Notes: generated by a model not told the origin, from the letters alone. 64,000 bases of DNA from Martinezella lusitana (GCF_900094565.1 NZ_FMAF01000003.1:372001-436000); one strand, 5' to 3'. Shown: positions 45,654 to 54,407, counted from the stretch's first letter. A program made the numbers and translations.

Positions 45654-46628
45654 ATGGATTCGATCCTCTATTCCACGGCAGACAATCCGGTGCCAGAGAA
45701 CCGCACCGAGGGGTTCTTCGAGAGTTTCGACGGGTGCAAGCTGCGCTACGCCGTTTTCCGCTGCGAGCAGCCGGTCGCCAAGGGCACCGTCGTGCTGCTT
45801 CAGGGACGCAACGAGTTCATCGAGAAATATTTCGAGACGATCCGCGATCTCACGGCCAAGGGCCTATGGGTGGCAACCTTCGATCTTCGCGGCCAGGGCG
45901 GCTCGGAGCGGTTGTTGAAGGATCCGCTGCGCGGCCATATCAGGCGATTTTCGGATTACGAACATGATCTTACCGCCTTCCTCGACAAAATTGTTCTGCC
46001 GGATACGCGCCTGCCCTTCTTTCTTCTCGCGCATTCGACCGGTGGCCTGATCGCCCTGTCCGCAGCGCCAAGGCTCGCAACCCGTATTGAACGCATGGTG
46101 CTGTCGGCTCCCTTTATCGGGTTGACCGGCCACGGCGTCTCTCCGGGCCTTATCCGCTTTCTTTCCGGTGCGGTCAGCGGCGTCGGGCTCGGACGGATGC
46201 AATTCAGCAAGAAATTCAAGGAACGGCCTTTCGGCGAGAATCCGCTGACCACCGACGAGCAGCGCTATCGGCGCAACGTCGGCATTGGCGAGGCCTATCC
46301 GCAACTCAGCCTCGGCCCGCCGACGGCGCGCTGGCTGTCGCAAGCCTTCCATGCAATCGAGCGCGTCAACAGGCCCGAACACCTGTTTTCGATCCCCATT
46401 CCGACCGTGCTGATCGCGCCGACGCGAGACGGCGTCGTGCCTTATGTCGATCAGGAGCGGCTGTCGCGCTATTTTCGCGCAGCACAGCTTGTGCCCATTC
46501 ACGGCGCCAAGCATGAAATCCTGCAGGAGCGGGATATCTATCGCAATCAGGCCCTTGCGGCCATCCATGCGTTCATTCCCGGCAGCGATGCGGAAACCAC
46601 TGCCTATGAGGTGGAGGCGGAAGCCTAG
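45654..46628 (+). CDS. Alpha/beta hydrolase (lysophospholipase/monoacylglycerol lipase type)
   Basis: A 324-residue hydrolase of the serine aminopeptidase S33 / PldB group. It has KGTVVLLQGRNEFIEKYFET, where the HG dipeptide oxyanion region is replaced by QGRNEF as in PldB relatives, then VATFDLRGQGGSERL and the nucleophile elbow LLAHSTGGLIAL. The C-terminal His lies in IHGAKHEILQE. It would cleave lysophospholipids or other acyl esters. The ATG at 45654 follows GCGAGGCGCG. Only 3 bases separate its stop from the convergent hisN-type stop. Confidence 0.88.
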   Translation: MDSILYSTADNPVPENRTEGFFESFDGCKLRYAVFRCEQPVAKGTVVLLQGRNEFIEKYFETIRDLTAKGLWVATFDLRGQGGSERLLKDPLRGHIRRFSDYEHDLTAFLDKIVLPDTRLPFFLLAHSTGGLIALSAAPRLATRIERMVLSAPFIGLTGHGVSPGLIRFLSGAVSGVGLGRMQFSKKFKERPFGENPLTTDEQRYRRNVGIGEAYPQLSLGPPTARWLSQAFHAIERVNRPEHLFSIPIPTVLIAPTRDGVVPYVDQERLSRYFRAAQLVPIHGAKHEILQERDIYRNQALAAIHAFIPGSDAETTAYEVEAEA

Positions 46629-46631
46629 CGC

Positions 46632-47405
46632 TTATCGAGACAGGATAGCGCGCGCCTGGTCATACACGGCGCGGCTGCCTGCCGCGATGATCGTGCCGCC
46701 CATTTCCGGCCGGCCGCCATCCCAGGTGGTGATGATGCCGCCAGCCTGCTCGATGACGGGAATGATGCCGCCGACATCATAGGGCTTCAACGAATTTTCG
46801 ATGACGAGATCGACGTGACCGGCGGCGAGCAACGCATAGGCGTAGCAATCCGTGCCGTAGCGGAAAAGGCGGACCTGGCTCTCGATCTCGCGATATCTGG
46901 CAAGCTCCTCGCCGACGAAGAGATGCGGCGAAGTCGTGAACAGGATCGCGTTCGACAGGCTGCCGCAATCGCGGACCTCGAGTCGCCTTTCGCCGTCGGG
47001 GCCTGAGTAAGTCGAGCTGTTACCATCGGCGAAATAACGCTCGCCGGTAAAGGGCTGGTCGATCAGGCCCATGATGGCGCGGCCGTTCTTCTGCAAGCCG
47101 ATCAGCGTTCCCCAGACGGGCACGCCCGAGATGAAGGCGCGCGTGCCGTCGATCGGATCGATCACCCACACATACTCGCGATCGAGACCGATACTGCCGT
47201 GTTCCTCGCCCAGGATGCCATGATCGGGAAACTCAGCCTCGATCAGCGAACGAATCGCCACTTCGGCGGCACGATCCCCTTCGGTCACCGGATCGAAGCC
47301 CCTGGCTTCCTTGTTGACCACATCGACGCCGGCGCGGAAGCGCGGCAGGGTTTCGGCCTTGGCCGCCTCGGCCAGACGAGAGAAGAACGTGTGATCGGGA
47401 AGCAT
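46632..47405 (-). CDS. hisN: Histidinol-phosphatase, inositol-monophosphatase type
   Basis: A 257-residue Mg-dependent phosphatase of the IMPase fold. Metal-site motifs are FDPVTEGDRAAEVAIR, GILGEEHGS, VIDPIDGTRAFISG and LKPYDVGGIIPVIEQAGG. The protein resembles HisN-type histidinol phosphatases of alphaproteobacteria (FISGVPVWGTLIGL), which supply the last-but-two step of histidine synthesis. The ATG at 47405 begins LPDHTFFSRLAEAA, the usual start. An mmgR-type sRNA is divergent 182 bases upstream; that RNA family was once called suhB after an adjacent IMPase-type gene. IMPase or another phosphatase remains possible. Confidence 0.88.
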   Translation of the reverse strand: MLPDHTFFSRLAEAAKAETLPRFRAGVDVVNKEARGFDPVTEGDRAAEVAIRSLIEAEFPDHGILGEEHGSIGLDREYVWVIDPIDGTRAFISGVPVWGTLIGLQKNGRAIMGLIDQPFTGERYFADGNSSTYSGPDGERRLEVRDCGSLSNAILFTTSPHLFVGEELARYREIESQVRLFRYGTDCYAYALLAAGHVDLVIENSLKPYDVGGIIPVIEQAGGIITTWDGGRPEMGGTIIAAGSRAVYDQARAILSR

Positions 47406-47551
47406 GGTCAATCCGATTAAGTGACGGGATGAGCGATCCATAGCGCATATAGCTCCTGAAGCAAACCGGATGATGACGCAGTGGGCGCAATGCCTGTCAA
47501 TCGGGCAAAATTTCAGAATTTGCCTAAATATTTTGCACCGCAATAAAATGC

Positions 47552-47580
47552 TTGACATTTGTGCAGTGCGGGATCAATAT
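47552..47580 (+). promoter_or_regulatory. Promoter of the mmgR-type sRNA
   Basis: -35 TTGACA (47552-47557), a 17-base spacer and -10 CAATAT (47575-47580). Start about 47587. Confidence 0.75.
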
Positions 47581-47586
47581 CCAGCT

Positions 47587-47665
47587 ACAGTCTTTTGACT
47601 GTAAATACCCTCCTTGGGTGTTTCCTCCCTAGACTTAGCCGCGCCACGAGCGCGGTTCTTTTTTT
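47587..47665 (+). ncRNA. mmgR: mmgR / suhB-type trans-encoded sRNA (alpha-r8 family)
   Basis: About 79 bases with three hairpins. The first is ACAGTC-TTTT-GACTGT. The second is ACCC-TCCTT-GGGT, with an anti-Shine-Dalgarno loop. The third is the terminator stem CCGCGC-CACGA-GCGCGG followed by a TTCTTTTTTT tail. The single-stranded linker TTTCCTCCCTAGACTTA is the conserved core of the mmgR/suhB RNA family. In Sinorhizobium meliloti mmgR limits polyhydroxybutyrate storage under nitrogen control with Hfq. The length matches the known 77-base RNA. Assignment is from memory of the family, without a covariance search. Confidence 0.88.
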
Positions 47666-47757
47666 GTCGGGGTTATTTTGTCTCATGGGAACGGCGCGAC
47701 CAACGCGGGGCGATATCTTGCCATCCTTAGCGTGCCGAATGGGCGGGAGAGATGCCC

Positions 47758-48657
47758 CTATTCCGCCGCCAGCGCCGGATCGCCCGTGTAGGATTCCACA
47801 TGCTCGGCCATGCGCTTCATGAAAAGCGTGATGGCGGATGCGACCTGATCGAAATCCGGGCGCTTCTCCAGCGTCACCTCGTCGACGTAGAGCGAGCGGT
47901 TGACCTCGATCTGCAGGGCATGGAGCCCGCGGGAGGGACGGCCGTAATGCTCGGTGATAAAGCCACCGGCATAGGGCTTGTTGCGCACGGCATTGAAGCC
48001 GAGTTCTTCGAGGATCTGCATGGCGGCGCGCGAAAGTTCCGCCGATGCGCTGGTGCCGTAGCGGTCACCGAGGATGAAATCCGGCCGCGCATTGCTGCCG
48101 GCGATGCGGATATTGCCCGGCATGGAATGGCAATCGACTAGCACACCGAAGCCGAACTTGACATGCGTGCGCGCGATCAGTCGCCGAAGGGTGGAATGAT
48201 AAGGCTTGTAGATGGTGTCGATGCGCTTCAGCGCATCCTCGACCGGCACCCGCCGGGCATAAATTTCCATATTTTCCGCGACGATTCGCGGGATCGTGCC
48301 GAGACCGCCGGCAACCCGCAGCGAATTGATGTTGGCATAGGATGGCAATGCGCCGTCGAACATGCGCGGATCGAGCTCGTAGGGCTCGCGATTGACGTCG
48401 ATATAGGCGCGCGGAAAATTGGCGAACAGCAGCGGTGCGCCGAGAGAGCTCGCCGCCGAAAAAAGCTCGTCGACGTAGTGATCCTCCGAGCGGCGGATGG
48501 CGATGCCCTGCAGGCGGGATTGAGCGATGAAATCGGGGGGGTAGATGCGGCCGCTATGTGGCGAGCTATAGACAAACGGTATCGTCTGGGAGACGGGCTC
48601 CAATACTTCGTAAATCTCGAAACTGCGCATTTCTGCGGACATCAACGTCTTTACCAT
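47758..48657 (-). CDS. N-formylglutamate amidohydrolase family protein
   Basis: A 299-residue hydrolase of the FGase family (FVYSSPHSGRIYPPDF with the zinc-ligand His, then RSEDHYVDELF, FANFPRAYIDVNRE and VDCHSMPG). It cleaves N-formyl-glutamate, or a related N-acyl compound, to glutamate and formate. No hut genes for histidine degradation are adjacent, so the substrate is open. Several in-frame ATG codons (48657, 48642, 48630) compete for the start; none has a good ribosome site. Confidence 0.85.
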   Translation of the reverse strand: MVKTLMSAEMRSFEIYEVLEPVSQTIPFVYSSPHSGRIYPPDFIAQSRLQGIAIRRSEDHYVDELFSAASSLGAPLLFANFPRAYIDVNREPYELDPRMFDGALPSYANINSLRVAGGLGTIPRIVAENMEIYARRVPVEDALKRIDTIYKPYHSTLRRLIARTHVKFGFGVLVDCHSMPGNIRIAGSNARPDFILGDRYGTSASAELSRAAMQILEELGFNAVRNKPYAGGFITEHYGRPSRGLHALQIEVNRSLYVDEVTLEKRPDFDQVASAITLFMKRMAEHVESYTGDPALAAE

Positions 48658-48926
48658 GTCAACAACTTGTCGCAGTAATCATGTTGCCAGTTGCATGCGT
48701 GCAAGTCCATAGTAACTTGAGCAAAATGGCCTTAATCCAAAGCGCCGTAACCGAAATCTCCGAATGCCCGACCAGCGGAAACGCAAAGTGTTTTCGTGGG
48801 ATGCACTCGCGCCTCGAATAAACAGGGAATGCCGCATCCGGCCGGTATTCACGGCTTGTTTACGGCAGAGCGCTAACCTAAACGCTGGACGAGTCCAACA
48901 AGACAAGATTGATTAGCGAAGAGATG

Positions 48927-49289
48927 ATGACCCAAAAGATACTTCTTGCCGAAGACGATAACGACATGCGTCGCTTCCTTGTGAAGGCGCTCGAAAAAGC
49001 CGGCTACAAGGTCTTGTCCTTTGACAATGGAGCAAGCGCATACGACCGGCTGCGCGAAGAGCCGTTTTCGCTGCTTTTGACCGATATCGTCATGCCGGAA
49101 ATGGACGGCATCGAGCTGGCCCGCCGCGCCACCGAGCTCGATCCCGACCTGAAGGTGATGTTCATCACCGGCTTTGCCGCCGTGGCGCTGAACCCTGATT
49201 CGAAGGCTCCGAAGGATGCGAAGGTGCTTTCCAAGCCTTTCCACCTCCGCGAACTGGTCGACGAAGTCAACAAACTCCTTGCCGCCTAA
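48927..49289 (+). CDS. cpdR: CpdR single-domain response regulator
   Basis: A 120-residue receiver with no output domain. The phospho-acceptor is Asp53 in LLLTDIVMPEMDG. The stretch VMFITGFAAVALNPDSKAP and the end SKPFHLRELVDEVNKLLAA are distinctive of CpdR. In alphaproteobacteria, unphosphorylated CpdR sends substrates, including CtrA through adaptors, to the ClpXP protease, under the CckA-ChpT phosphorelay. The start is ATG 48927 or the adjacent 48924 after GCGAAGAG. The rhizobial gene next to tRNA-Val is typical of the chromosome. Confidence 0.95.
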   Translation: MTQKILLAEDDNDMRRFLVKALEKAGYKVLSFDNGASAYDRLREEPFSLLLTDIVMPEMDGIELARRATELDPDLKVMFITGFAAVALNPDSKAPKDAKVLSKPFHLRELVDEVNKLLAA

Positions 49290-49329
49290 GGCTTCCGGCG
49301 GTCGCGTCACAAAACCGAAAAAAAGCCTA

Positions 49330-49359
49330 TTGACGGCAACCAAGGTTTTGTGATCTATG
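49330..49359 (+). promoter_or_regulatory. Predicted promoter of tRNA-Val
   Basis: -35 TTGACG (49330-49335), an 18-base spacer, -10 TCTATG (49354-49359), 14 bases before the tRNA. Confidence 0.55.
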
Positions 49360-49373
49360 CGCCGCCATCGGAT

Positions 49374-49448
<75 letters not shown>

Positions 49449-49467
49449 TCCTAATTCGCTGAAAAGC

Positions 49468-49498
49468 AAGGCCTTTCGAGTAATCGAAAGGCCTTTTT
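49468..49498 (+). terminator. Terminator after tRNA-Val
   Basis: AAGGCCTTTCG (49468-49478) pairs with CGAAAGGCCTT (49485-49495), has a 6-base loop, and is followed by a T run. Confidence 0.9.
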
Positions 49499-49586
49499 AG
49501 TTTCGCTTTGTCGAGCTGCGCTCATCTGGTCGCGGCGCCTGCTTGTCCCAAGCAATGTTCCGCGAGCCGAATTGACCTGTCGGCCG

Positions 49587-49895
49587 TCAGCGATCCAGAA
49601 AATTCCGGAATACCGCCGTCGTCGGATAGGCATAGGCGCCGCGATCCACGAAGCTGTGGCGATAGAGGCAATCTCTCAGCGCCAGCCAGTAGAGGGTGCT
49701 GTTCGGGTCCGGCGACCCGCGGTGCCAGGAATAGGCCTCGGGCTCGCAATAGTTGAGAGCCTTGTTGTATTTTGCCAGCAGCACCGGATCACTGTCGACT
49801 CGGACGCCGTGGTATGTCTGATAATTAGAAGGCGCCTCGCCCGCGGAGACGCATGCCAGGCTCAAAATCGCCCCCAGCGCTAACATCATTCTCAT
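49587..49895 (-). CDS. Small secreted protein, unknown
   Basis: A 102-residue protein with an N-terminal signal sequence (MRMMLALGAILSLACVSAG). The first Cys follows SLA, an imperfect lipobox. The mature part has three aromatic-rich blocks (NYQTYHGVRVDSDP, NYCEPEAYSWHRGS, YWLALRDCLYRHSFVDRG) and two Cys that may pair. I do not recognise the family. The ATG at 49895 has GGAGA about 9 bases upstream. It is convergent with tRNA-Val. Confidence 0.65.
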   Translation of the reverse strand: MRMMLALGAILSLACVSAGEAPSNYQTYHGVRVDSDPVLLAKYNKALNYCEPEAYSWHRGSPDPNSTLYWLALRDCLYRHSFVDRGAYAYPTTAVFRNFLDR

Positions 49896-50108
49896 GTGCT
49901 TTAATCTCCTGCTTTTCGCGTCTCGAATATTCGAGCGCAAGCCCGAGAATAATCACCTTTTTACAGATAGCCAATCACATGCTGCTGTCCGTCATGGTTG
50001 CGGTCGCCCGGGATCCGTCGGGGCGATTTCCCGCCATAAGCCGCTTGACTTCCGGCCGCGCCGTCATCCTACTGTCACACTAACGCATCGATCATACGGG
50101 AGGATGAG

Positions 50109-50339
50109 ATGACGGTGGTGAAGCGGCAGTTCTATAAGAACCACAAGCCTAATGGCGACGAATATATGTTCCACCTTGCCCGCGACTCCGAAAGCGGCGA
50201 AGTCTTCGTGATCCGCCAGGCCGACTACACCGTCGATGGTGGCAGCGAGAAAGCCATGAGCCTCTACGAGTTCCTGGCCGGCGGCGGTAATCGGCAGAAA
50301 GCCCTGCTGCAGTTGATCGGCTCACTCGTGCCGGAATGA
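50109..50339 (+). CDS. Small conserved protein, unknown
   Basis: A 76-residue protein without signal or membrane segment: VVKRQFYKNHKPNGDEYMFH, then FVIRQADYTVDGGSEK and a helical C-terminal half ending LLQLIGSLVPE. It has a very good ribosome site (GGGAGGATGAG) and a plausible promoter (TTGACT at 50045 and CCTACT at 50068, 17-base spacer). I do not recognise the family; it may be a small regulatory or structural protein of rhizobia. Confidence 0.65.
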   Translation: MTVVKRQFYKNHKPNGDEYMFHLARDSESGEVFVIRQADYTVDGGSEKAMSLYEFLAGGGNRQKALLQLIGSLVPE

Positions 50340-50424
50340 CGGCAAGCGCGCCTGCGCATCGCGGCTTCGGGTTGACTGCCACATTTTGATCGGCAAACCT
50401 ATAGGGGCTTAAAAGGAGCCCCTT

Positions 50425-50895
50425 ATGCGATTCGCATGCATTGCTTTTGGATTGACGGCGCTGGCCGCTACGTCGGCTGCGGCCGTGGAAAATTTTCCGG
50501 CTCAGGGCGTCACCGCGGTCAGCGGAAAATGTTCCAAGCTCGTGGTCGGCAAGCTCGACGTCAGCAAAGGCTGTAAGACCGAGGTCGCCAGCGTGACGGG
50601 GCCGGACGGCATAGTGACCTTCATTTTCACATCCGGCGGCAAGATGCTCGGCTTCCAGGGCAACGGCGGCGGCATCAAGCCCGGCAGTCAGAAGGGCACG
50701 GCGCAGTTGCCGATCGAGGTCATCTCCACCGGCGCCGGCAACAAGATGTCAGGCCAGGTCGAAGCCAAGGGCACCTGCACCTTCGGCAATCCCTATTCGG
50801 GCAAGCCGGTCACCATCGAATGCTCGGCAAAATCGACTGAAATGAGCTTCAACGGCAGCTTTACGTCCGACGGCAAGACGCCACGTCACAAATAA
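50425..50895 (+). CDS. Secreted protein, unknown
   Basis: A 156-residue protein with a signal peptide (about 1-20, ending SAAAVE). The mature part is Gly-, Lys- and Thr-rich with four Cys (SGKCSKLVVG, SKGCKTEVAS, KGTCTFGNPYSG, IECSAKSTEMSFNG), spaced to form two disulfides. Its beta-strand pattern suggests a small beta-sandwich. AAAAGGAGCC precedes the ATG. No family is recognised. A periplasmic location is inferred. Confidence 0.7.
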   Translation: MRFACIAFGLTALAATSAAAVENFPAQGVTAVSGKCSKLVVGKLDVSKGCKTEVASVTGPDGIVTFIFTSGGKMLGFQGNGGGIKPGSQKGTAQLPIEVISTGAGNKMSGQVEAKGTCTFGNPYSGKPVTIECSAKSTEMSFNGSFTSDGKTPRHK

Positions 50896-50913
50896 ACAGT
50901 CGGCGGCGGCCTA

Positions 50914-51162
50914 TTAGTGCGAACCGCCTTTTCGCTTGTTGCCGTGATTGGCATCGGCTGGCGCTTCGCGCGAGAGATCGGCGCCGTTGACATGGGCGGG
51001 AACATGCACGTCCTCTTGCGTCACGGGGTGCAGCGTCAGATCGACCTGGTGCGGCGGCAATACCTGCGCCTGACGCAGCGTATTCGACCGCGCCTTCTTC
51101 TGCCGTTCCGTCAGTTCCGGCTTCGGCTCCCGTGCATTTCGTTGGATGGGATTGGGACTCAT
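50914..51162 (-). CDS. Small hydrophilic protein, unknown
   Basis: An 82-residue highly polar protein (MSPNPIQRNAREPKPELTER, then QKKARSNTLRQ). It continues HQVDLTLHPVTQEDVHVPAH and ends with a Lys/His/Gly tail (HGNKRKGGSH). It has no signal or membrane segment. The ATG at 51162 has AGGAGA 7 bases upstream, which supports translation. It is probably disordered. Function is unknown. Confidence 0.55.
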   Translation of the reverse strand: MSPNPIQRNAREPKPELTERQKKARSNTLRQAQVLPPHQVDLTLHPVTQEDVHVPAHVNGADLSREAPADANHGNKRKGGSH

Positions 51163-51314
51163 GGACGTTTCTCCTGTCGGTCGCTGTTATCCAGACACTA
51201 GAAGCCGCCTGGCAGATGGGACAAACATGCCCGAAGGTCAAACGCCGCCTTTCCCGTTTGGTTCCCCGAATTCTCAATTAGCGGGAGCAATAGTCTCGAC
51301 CGCGATTTCAACCC

Positions 51315-51343
51315 TTGACGTGCGTCGCGACTTCACTAACTAT
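51315..51343 (+). promoter_or_regulatory. Predicted promoter upstream of the DUF475 gene
   Basis: -35 TTGACG (51315-51320), a 17-base spacer, -10 AACTAT (51338-51343). It would give a leader of about 220 bases. Confidence 0.5.
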
Positions 51344-51363
51344 GGGTCATCTCCGCGCCTTCT

Positions 51364-51435
51364 GACATCGGCGACGGATTGAACTTTGGTGCCGGGCCCC
51401 TCTGGCGAGAGTTTTTACGGCGCTCTCGCGATGTC
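51364..51435 (+). promoter_or_regulatory. Structured leader upstream of the DUF475 gene (candidate)
   Basis: GACATC (51364-51369) pairs with GATGTC (51430-51435) and encloses a strong hairpin, GCGAGAG (51405-51411) with CTCTCGC (51423-51429), plus a GC-rich segment (about 51390-51402). Long-range closure over an inner stem resembles a riboswitch-like leader. I could not match it to the yybP-ykoY manganese motif, which often precedes TerC-type genes. Confidence 0.4.
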
Positions 51436-51569
51436 GGTACCGCCTGCAGATGAGCCGGCGGATTTCTTCTTATGAACAGCTTGACCATGCGTTATCCGCA
51501 TGCCGTCTCCGGCGTGTGGCTGCGCGCTCGATCCGGATATCGTCATTTCGTCTGCCGCGAGGTGCGCTC

Positions 51570-52658
51570 ATGACGCCGCCCGCAGCCTCCAAATCCGTGC
51601 TCGGCTATTTCGGCTGGGCTTTCGCCGTCACCTTGGGCGGCCTTGCTCTCGGCGCCCTGCTGGGCTGGAACGCCACCGGGACGTTCGGCGGCCTTGCCAC
51701 GGCCTTCTTCATCTGCGCGGTGCTGGCCGTATTGGAGATCTCGCTCTCCTTCGACAATGCCATCGTCAACGCCAACAAGCTGAAGGAAATGACCCCGGTC
51801 TGGCAGCATCGCTTCCTGACCTGGGGTATCATTATTGCCGTCTTCGGCATGCGCATCGTCTTTCCGCTGGCAATCGTCGCCATCGCGGCCCACATCAACC
51901 CGTGGGAAGCGCTGAAACTTGCGGCCGCCGAACCGGAACAATATGCGCGGATCATGCAGGATGCGCATCTCGCCATCGCCGCCTTCGGCGGCACCTTCCT
52001 GATGATGGTTGGCCTCACCTACTTCTTCAACCATGAAAAGGACGTGCATTGGATCAGCTTCCTGGAGAAGCGGATGGCGCATTTCGCTACCATCAAGGGC
52101 GTCGAAATCGCCTTCGTGCTGATCCTTGTTCTCATCTTCAGCTCCCTGCTCGACGGCAATGAGTCGACGACATTCCTTCATGCCTCGATCTACGGTCTCC
52201 TGACCTTCCTGCTGGTCGAGGTTCTCGCCGGATTTCTCGATGCCTCCCAAAAAACGATGAGCACAGCCGCAAAGGGCGGTTTCGGTGCTTTTCTTTATCT
52301 GGAAATCCTCGACGCGAGTTTCTCGTTCGACGGAGTGATCGGAGCCTTCGCACTCACCCAGAACCTGTTCATCATCGCCATCGGTCTCGGCATCGGCGCG
52401 ATGTATGTTCGCTCCATGACGATCATGCTGGTGGAGAAGGGCACGCTCGCCCACTATCGCTACCTCGAGCATGGCGCCTTCTATGCCATCCTGATCCTGT
52501 CGGTGATCATGTACATGCAGACGCTGATGCATATCCCCGAAGTCATCACCGGCCTTGGTGGTGCTGCCTTGATCGGTGTCTCTCTCTGGTCGTCGATCCG
52601 CTACAACAAGCGCAACGGCGTTGCGCATGATGAACGGAGCCACAGGGCGAAGGCGTAG
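51570..52658 (+). CDS. DUF475 (TerC-like) integral membrane protein
   Basis: A 362-residue protein with about nine membrane helices. The conserved acidic motif EISLSFDNAIVNANKL (about residue 55) and a second one, EILDASFSFDGVIGAFAL (about 250), are the hallmark of DUF475, a TerC relative. TerC-like proteins are linked to metal ion (notably manganese) export. The ATG at 51570 follows GCGAGGTGCG; a longer form from 51450 is unlikely. A possible structured leader precedes it. Confidence 0.9.
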   Translation: MTPPAASKSVLGYFGWAFAVTLGGLALGALLGWNATGTFGGLATAFFICAVLAVLEISLSFDNAIVNANKLKEMTPVWQHRFLTWGIIIAVFGMRIVFPLAIVAIAAHINPWEALKLAAAEPEQYARIMQDAHLAIAAFGGTFLMMVGLTYFFNHEKDVHWISFLEKRMAHFATIKGVEIAFVLILVLIFSSLLDGNESTTFLHASIYGLLTFLLVEVLAGFLDASQKTMSTAAKGGFGAFLYLEILDASFSFDGVIGAFALTQNLFIIAIGLGIGAMYVRSMTIMLVEKGTLAHYRYLEHGAFYAILILSVIMYMQTLMHIPEVITGLGGAALIGVSLWSSIRYNKRNGVAHDERSHRAKA

Positions 52659-52668
52659 CGCGCAAGCG

Positions 52669-52705
52669 ATGGCCGCCGCCGCATCTCGAGCCGGTTGGCG
52701 GCCAT
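52669..52705 (+). terminator. Hairpin after the DUF475 gene
   Basis: ATGGCCGCC (52669-52677) pairs with GGCGGCCAT (52697-52705). There is no T run beyond ATTTC, so it is a weak candidate. Confidence 0.35.
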
Positions 52706-52952
52706 ATTTCGCAACGTCGAATCCCTTTCGAGGGCTTTCGTCTCGATATCCGGGACCATGGCCCTGCGTGCGTTCATCCGAATTTCCACACGAAGATCGC
52801 CGAATGTTTGCGATCACAGCAGATAGGCCTAGCGTTTTCTGCAAAAATATCGCAATGGCGATAGAAGTTGTCCAAGAAGCGTGAGCGAGGAACGCAAAAG
52901 TTGCGATCTTTCGCGATAAGCTCCCGAATGAAGTGTCTAGGAGAGGCAGAGC

Positions 52953-54380
52953 ATGGCAGCCAAAATCGTTCCGGTGATCATGGCAGGTGGCAAGGGCACG
53001 CGTCTGTGGCCGCTCTCGCGCGCCTCCGCCCCGAAGCAATTCATCCAGTTCATCGGCGACAGAACGCTGTTTCAGAATACGCTGGAACGCGTTTCGGATC
53101 CGGAACTCTACGAAGCGCCGATCGTCCTCACCAACGAGGAGTTCCGCTTCCTCGTCGCCGAGCAGGCACGCGAACTGGACCTTAAGCTGGCCGCCGTGCT
53201 GTTGGAGCCGGTCGCCCGCAATACGGCCGCCGCCGTCGCCGCCGCCGCCGCACTCATCACCGATCTTTTCGGCAAGGACGCGATCATGCACGTCCTCGGC
53301 TCCGACTATGAGATCCACGCCAACGCGACCTACTACGACTGCGTGCGTCTGGCTCGCGATACGGCACTCCAGGGCAAGCTCGTCACCTTCGGCATCACAC
53401 CGACCGAGCCCGCGACCGGTTACGGCTACATCGAAAGCGGCAAGGCGCTGCCGACCGGTGCCCATGCCGTCAAGCGCTTCGTCGAGAAGCCGGCGCTGGA
53501 AAAAGCCCAGGAGATGGTTGCAAACGGCAGCTTCTACTGGAACTCGGGCATGTTCATGTTCTCGGCTGCCCAGCTTCTTGCCGAGATGAAGGAATATGCA
53601 CCCGATGTCGAAAAGGCTGCCAGCAAGGCCGTTTCCAAATCGACACGCGATCTCGATTTCACCCGCCTGGATGCAGATCATTTCTCCAAGAGCCCCGATA
53701 TCTCCATCGACTATGCGCTGATGGAAAAGACGGCCAATGCAGCCGTCGTACCCTCGCCCTTCACCTGGTCCGATCTCGGCAGCTGGGATGCGGTCTGGAA
53801 GGTCGGCAATCGCGATGAAAGCGGCAACGTCTCTGCCGGTTCCACGACGCTGGTCAACACCAAGAACTCGCTCGTGATGTCGCACAGCCTCCATATTGCC
53901 GTGCAGGGCCTTGAGGACGTCGCCGTTATCGCCAGCGAAGACGCCGTCTATGTCGGCCATCTCAAGGATAGCCAGGAAGTCGGCAAGCTCGTGAAGCTCT
54001 TGGCGAGCGAAAAGAAGACCGCCAAGCTCACCGAGACGCATCCGACATCCTATCGCCCCTGGGGCGGCTATACCTCGGTGCTGAACGGCGAGCGCTTCCA
54101 GGTCAAGCGCATCTTCGTGCTGCCGGGCAAGAAGCTGTCGTTGCAGAAGCATCACCATCGCTCCGAGCACTGGATCGTCGTCAAGGGCACGGCGGAAGTG
54201 ACTGTTGGCGAGAACGTGCAGATGCTGCGTGAAAACGAATCGATCTACATCCCGCTTGGCGAAGTGCACCGTCTCTCCAACCCCGGCAAGATCCTGCTCG
54301 AACTGATCGAAGTGCAGACGGGCTCCTATCTCGGCGAAGACGATATCATCCGCCTGGTCGACGAATTCGGCAGAAGCTGA
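52953..54380 (+). CDS. manC: Mannose-1-phosphate guanylyltransferase / mannose-6-phosphate isomerase
   Basis: A 475-residue bifunctional enzyme. The N-terminal nucleotidyltransferase (about 5-290) has VIMAGGKGTRLWPLSR and FVEKPALEKA and makes GDP-mannose. The C-terminal cupin isomerase (about 320-470) has RPWGGYTSV and GKKLSLQKHHHRSEHWIVV. GDP-mannose feeds O-antigen, exopolysaccharide and fucosylated glycans. AGGAGAG lies 7 bases before the ATG. It is followed by a terminator, so it is a single-gene unit. In rhizobia this type is also named noeJ. Confidence 0.95.
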   Translation: MAAKIVPVIMAGGKGTRLWPLSRASAPKQFIQFIGDRTLFQNTLERVSDPELYEAPIVLTNEEFRFLVAEQARELDLKLAAVLLEPVARNTAAAVAAAAALITDLFGKDAIMHVLGSDYEIHANATYYDCVRLARDTALQGKLVTFGITPTEPATGYGYIESGKALPTGAHAVKRFVEKPALEKAQEMVANGSFYWNSGMFMFSAAQLLAEMKEYAPDVEKAASKAVSKSTRDLDFTRLDADHFSKSPDISIDYALMEKTANAAVVPSPFTWSDLGSWDAVWKVGNRDESGNVSAGSTTLVNTKNSLVMSHSLHIAVQGLEDVAVIASEDAVYVGHLKDSQEVGKLVKLLASEKKTAKLTETHPTSYRPWGGYTSVLNGERFQVKRIFVLPGKKLSLQKHHHRSEHWIVVKGTAEVTVGENVQMLRENESIYIPLGEVHRLSNPGKILLELIEVQTGSYLGEDDIIRLVDEFGRS

Positions 54381-54407
54381 ATTCCCGCATTAAAACAAAG
54401 ATTTCGA

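Noticed and set aside
51364..51435. yybP-ykoY manganese riboswitch
   Set aside because: The GGGGAGUA-type loop and the matching partner loop of that motif are not found.
51543..54269. Long minus-strand open frame across the DUF475 and manC genes
   Set aside because: It spans two well-supported plus-strand genes and the gap between them with no motif or ribosome site.
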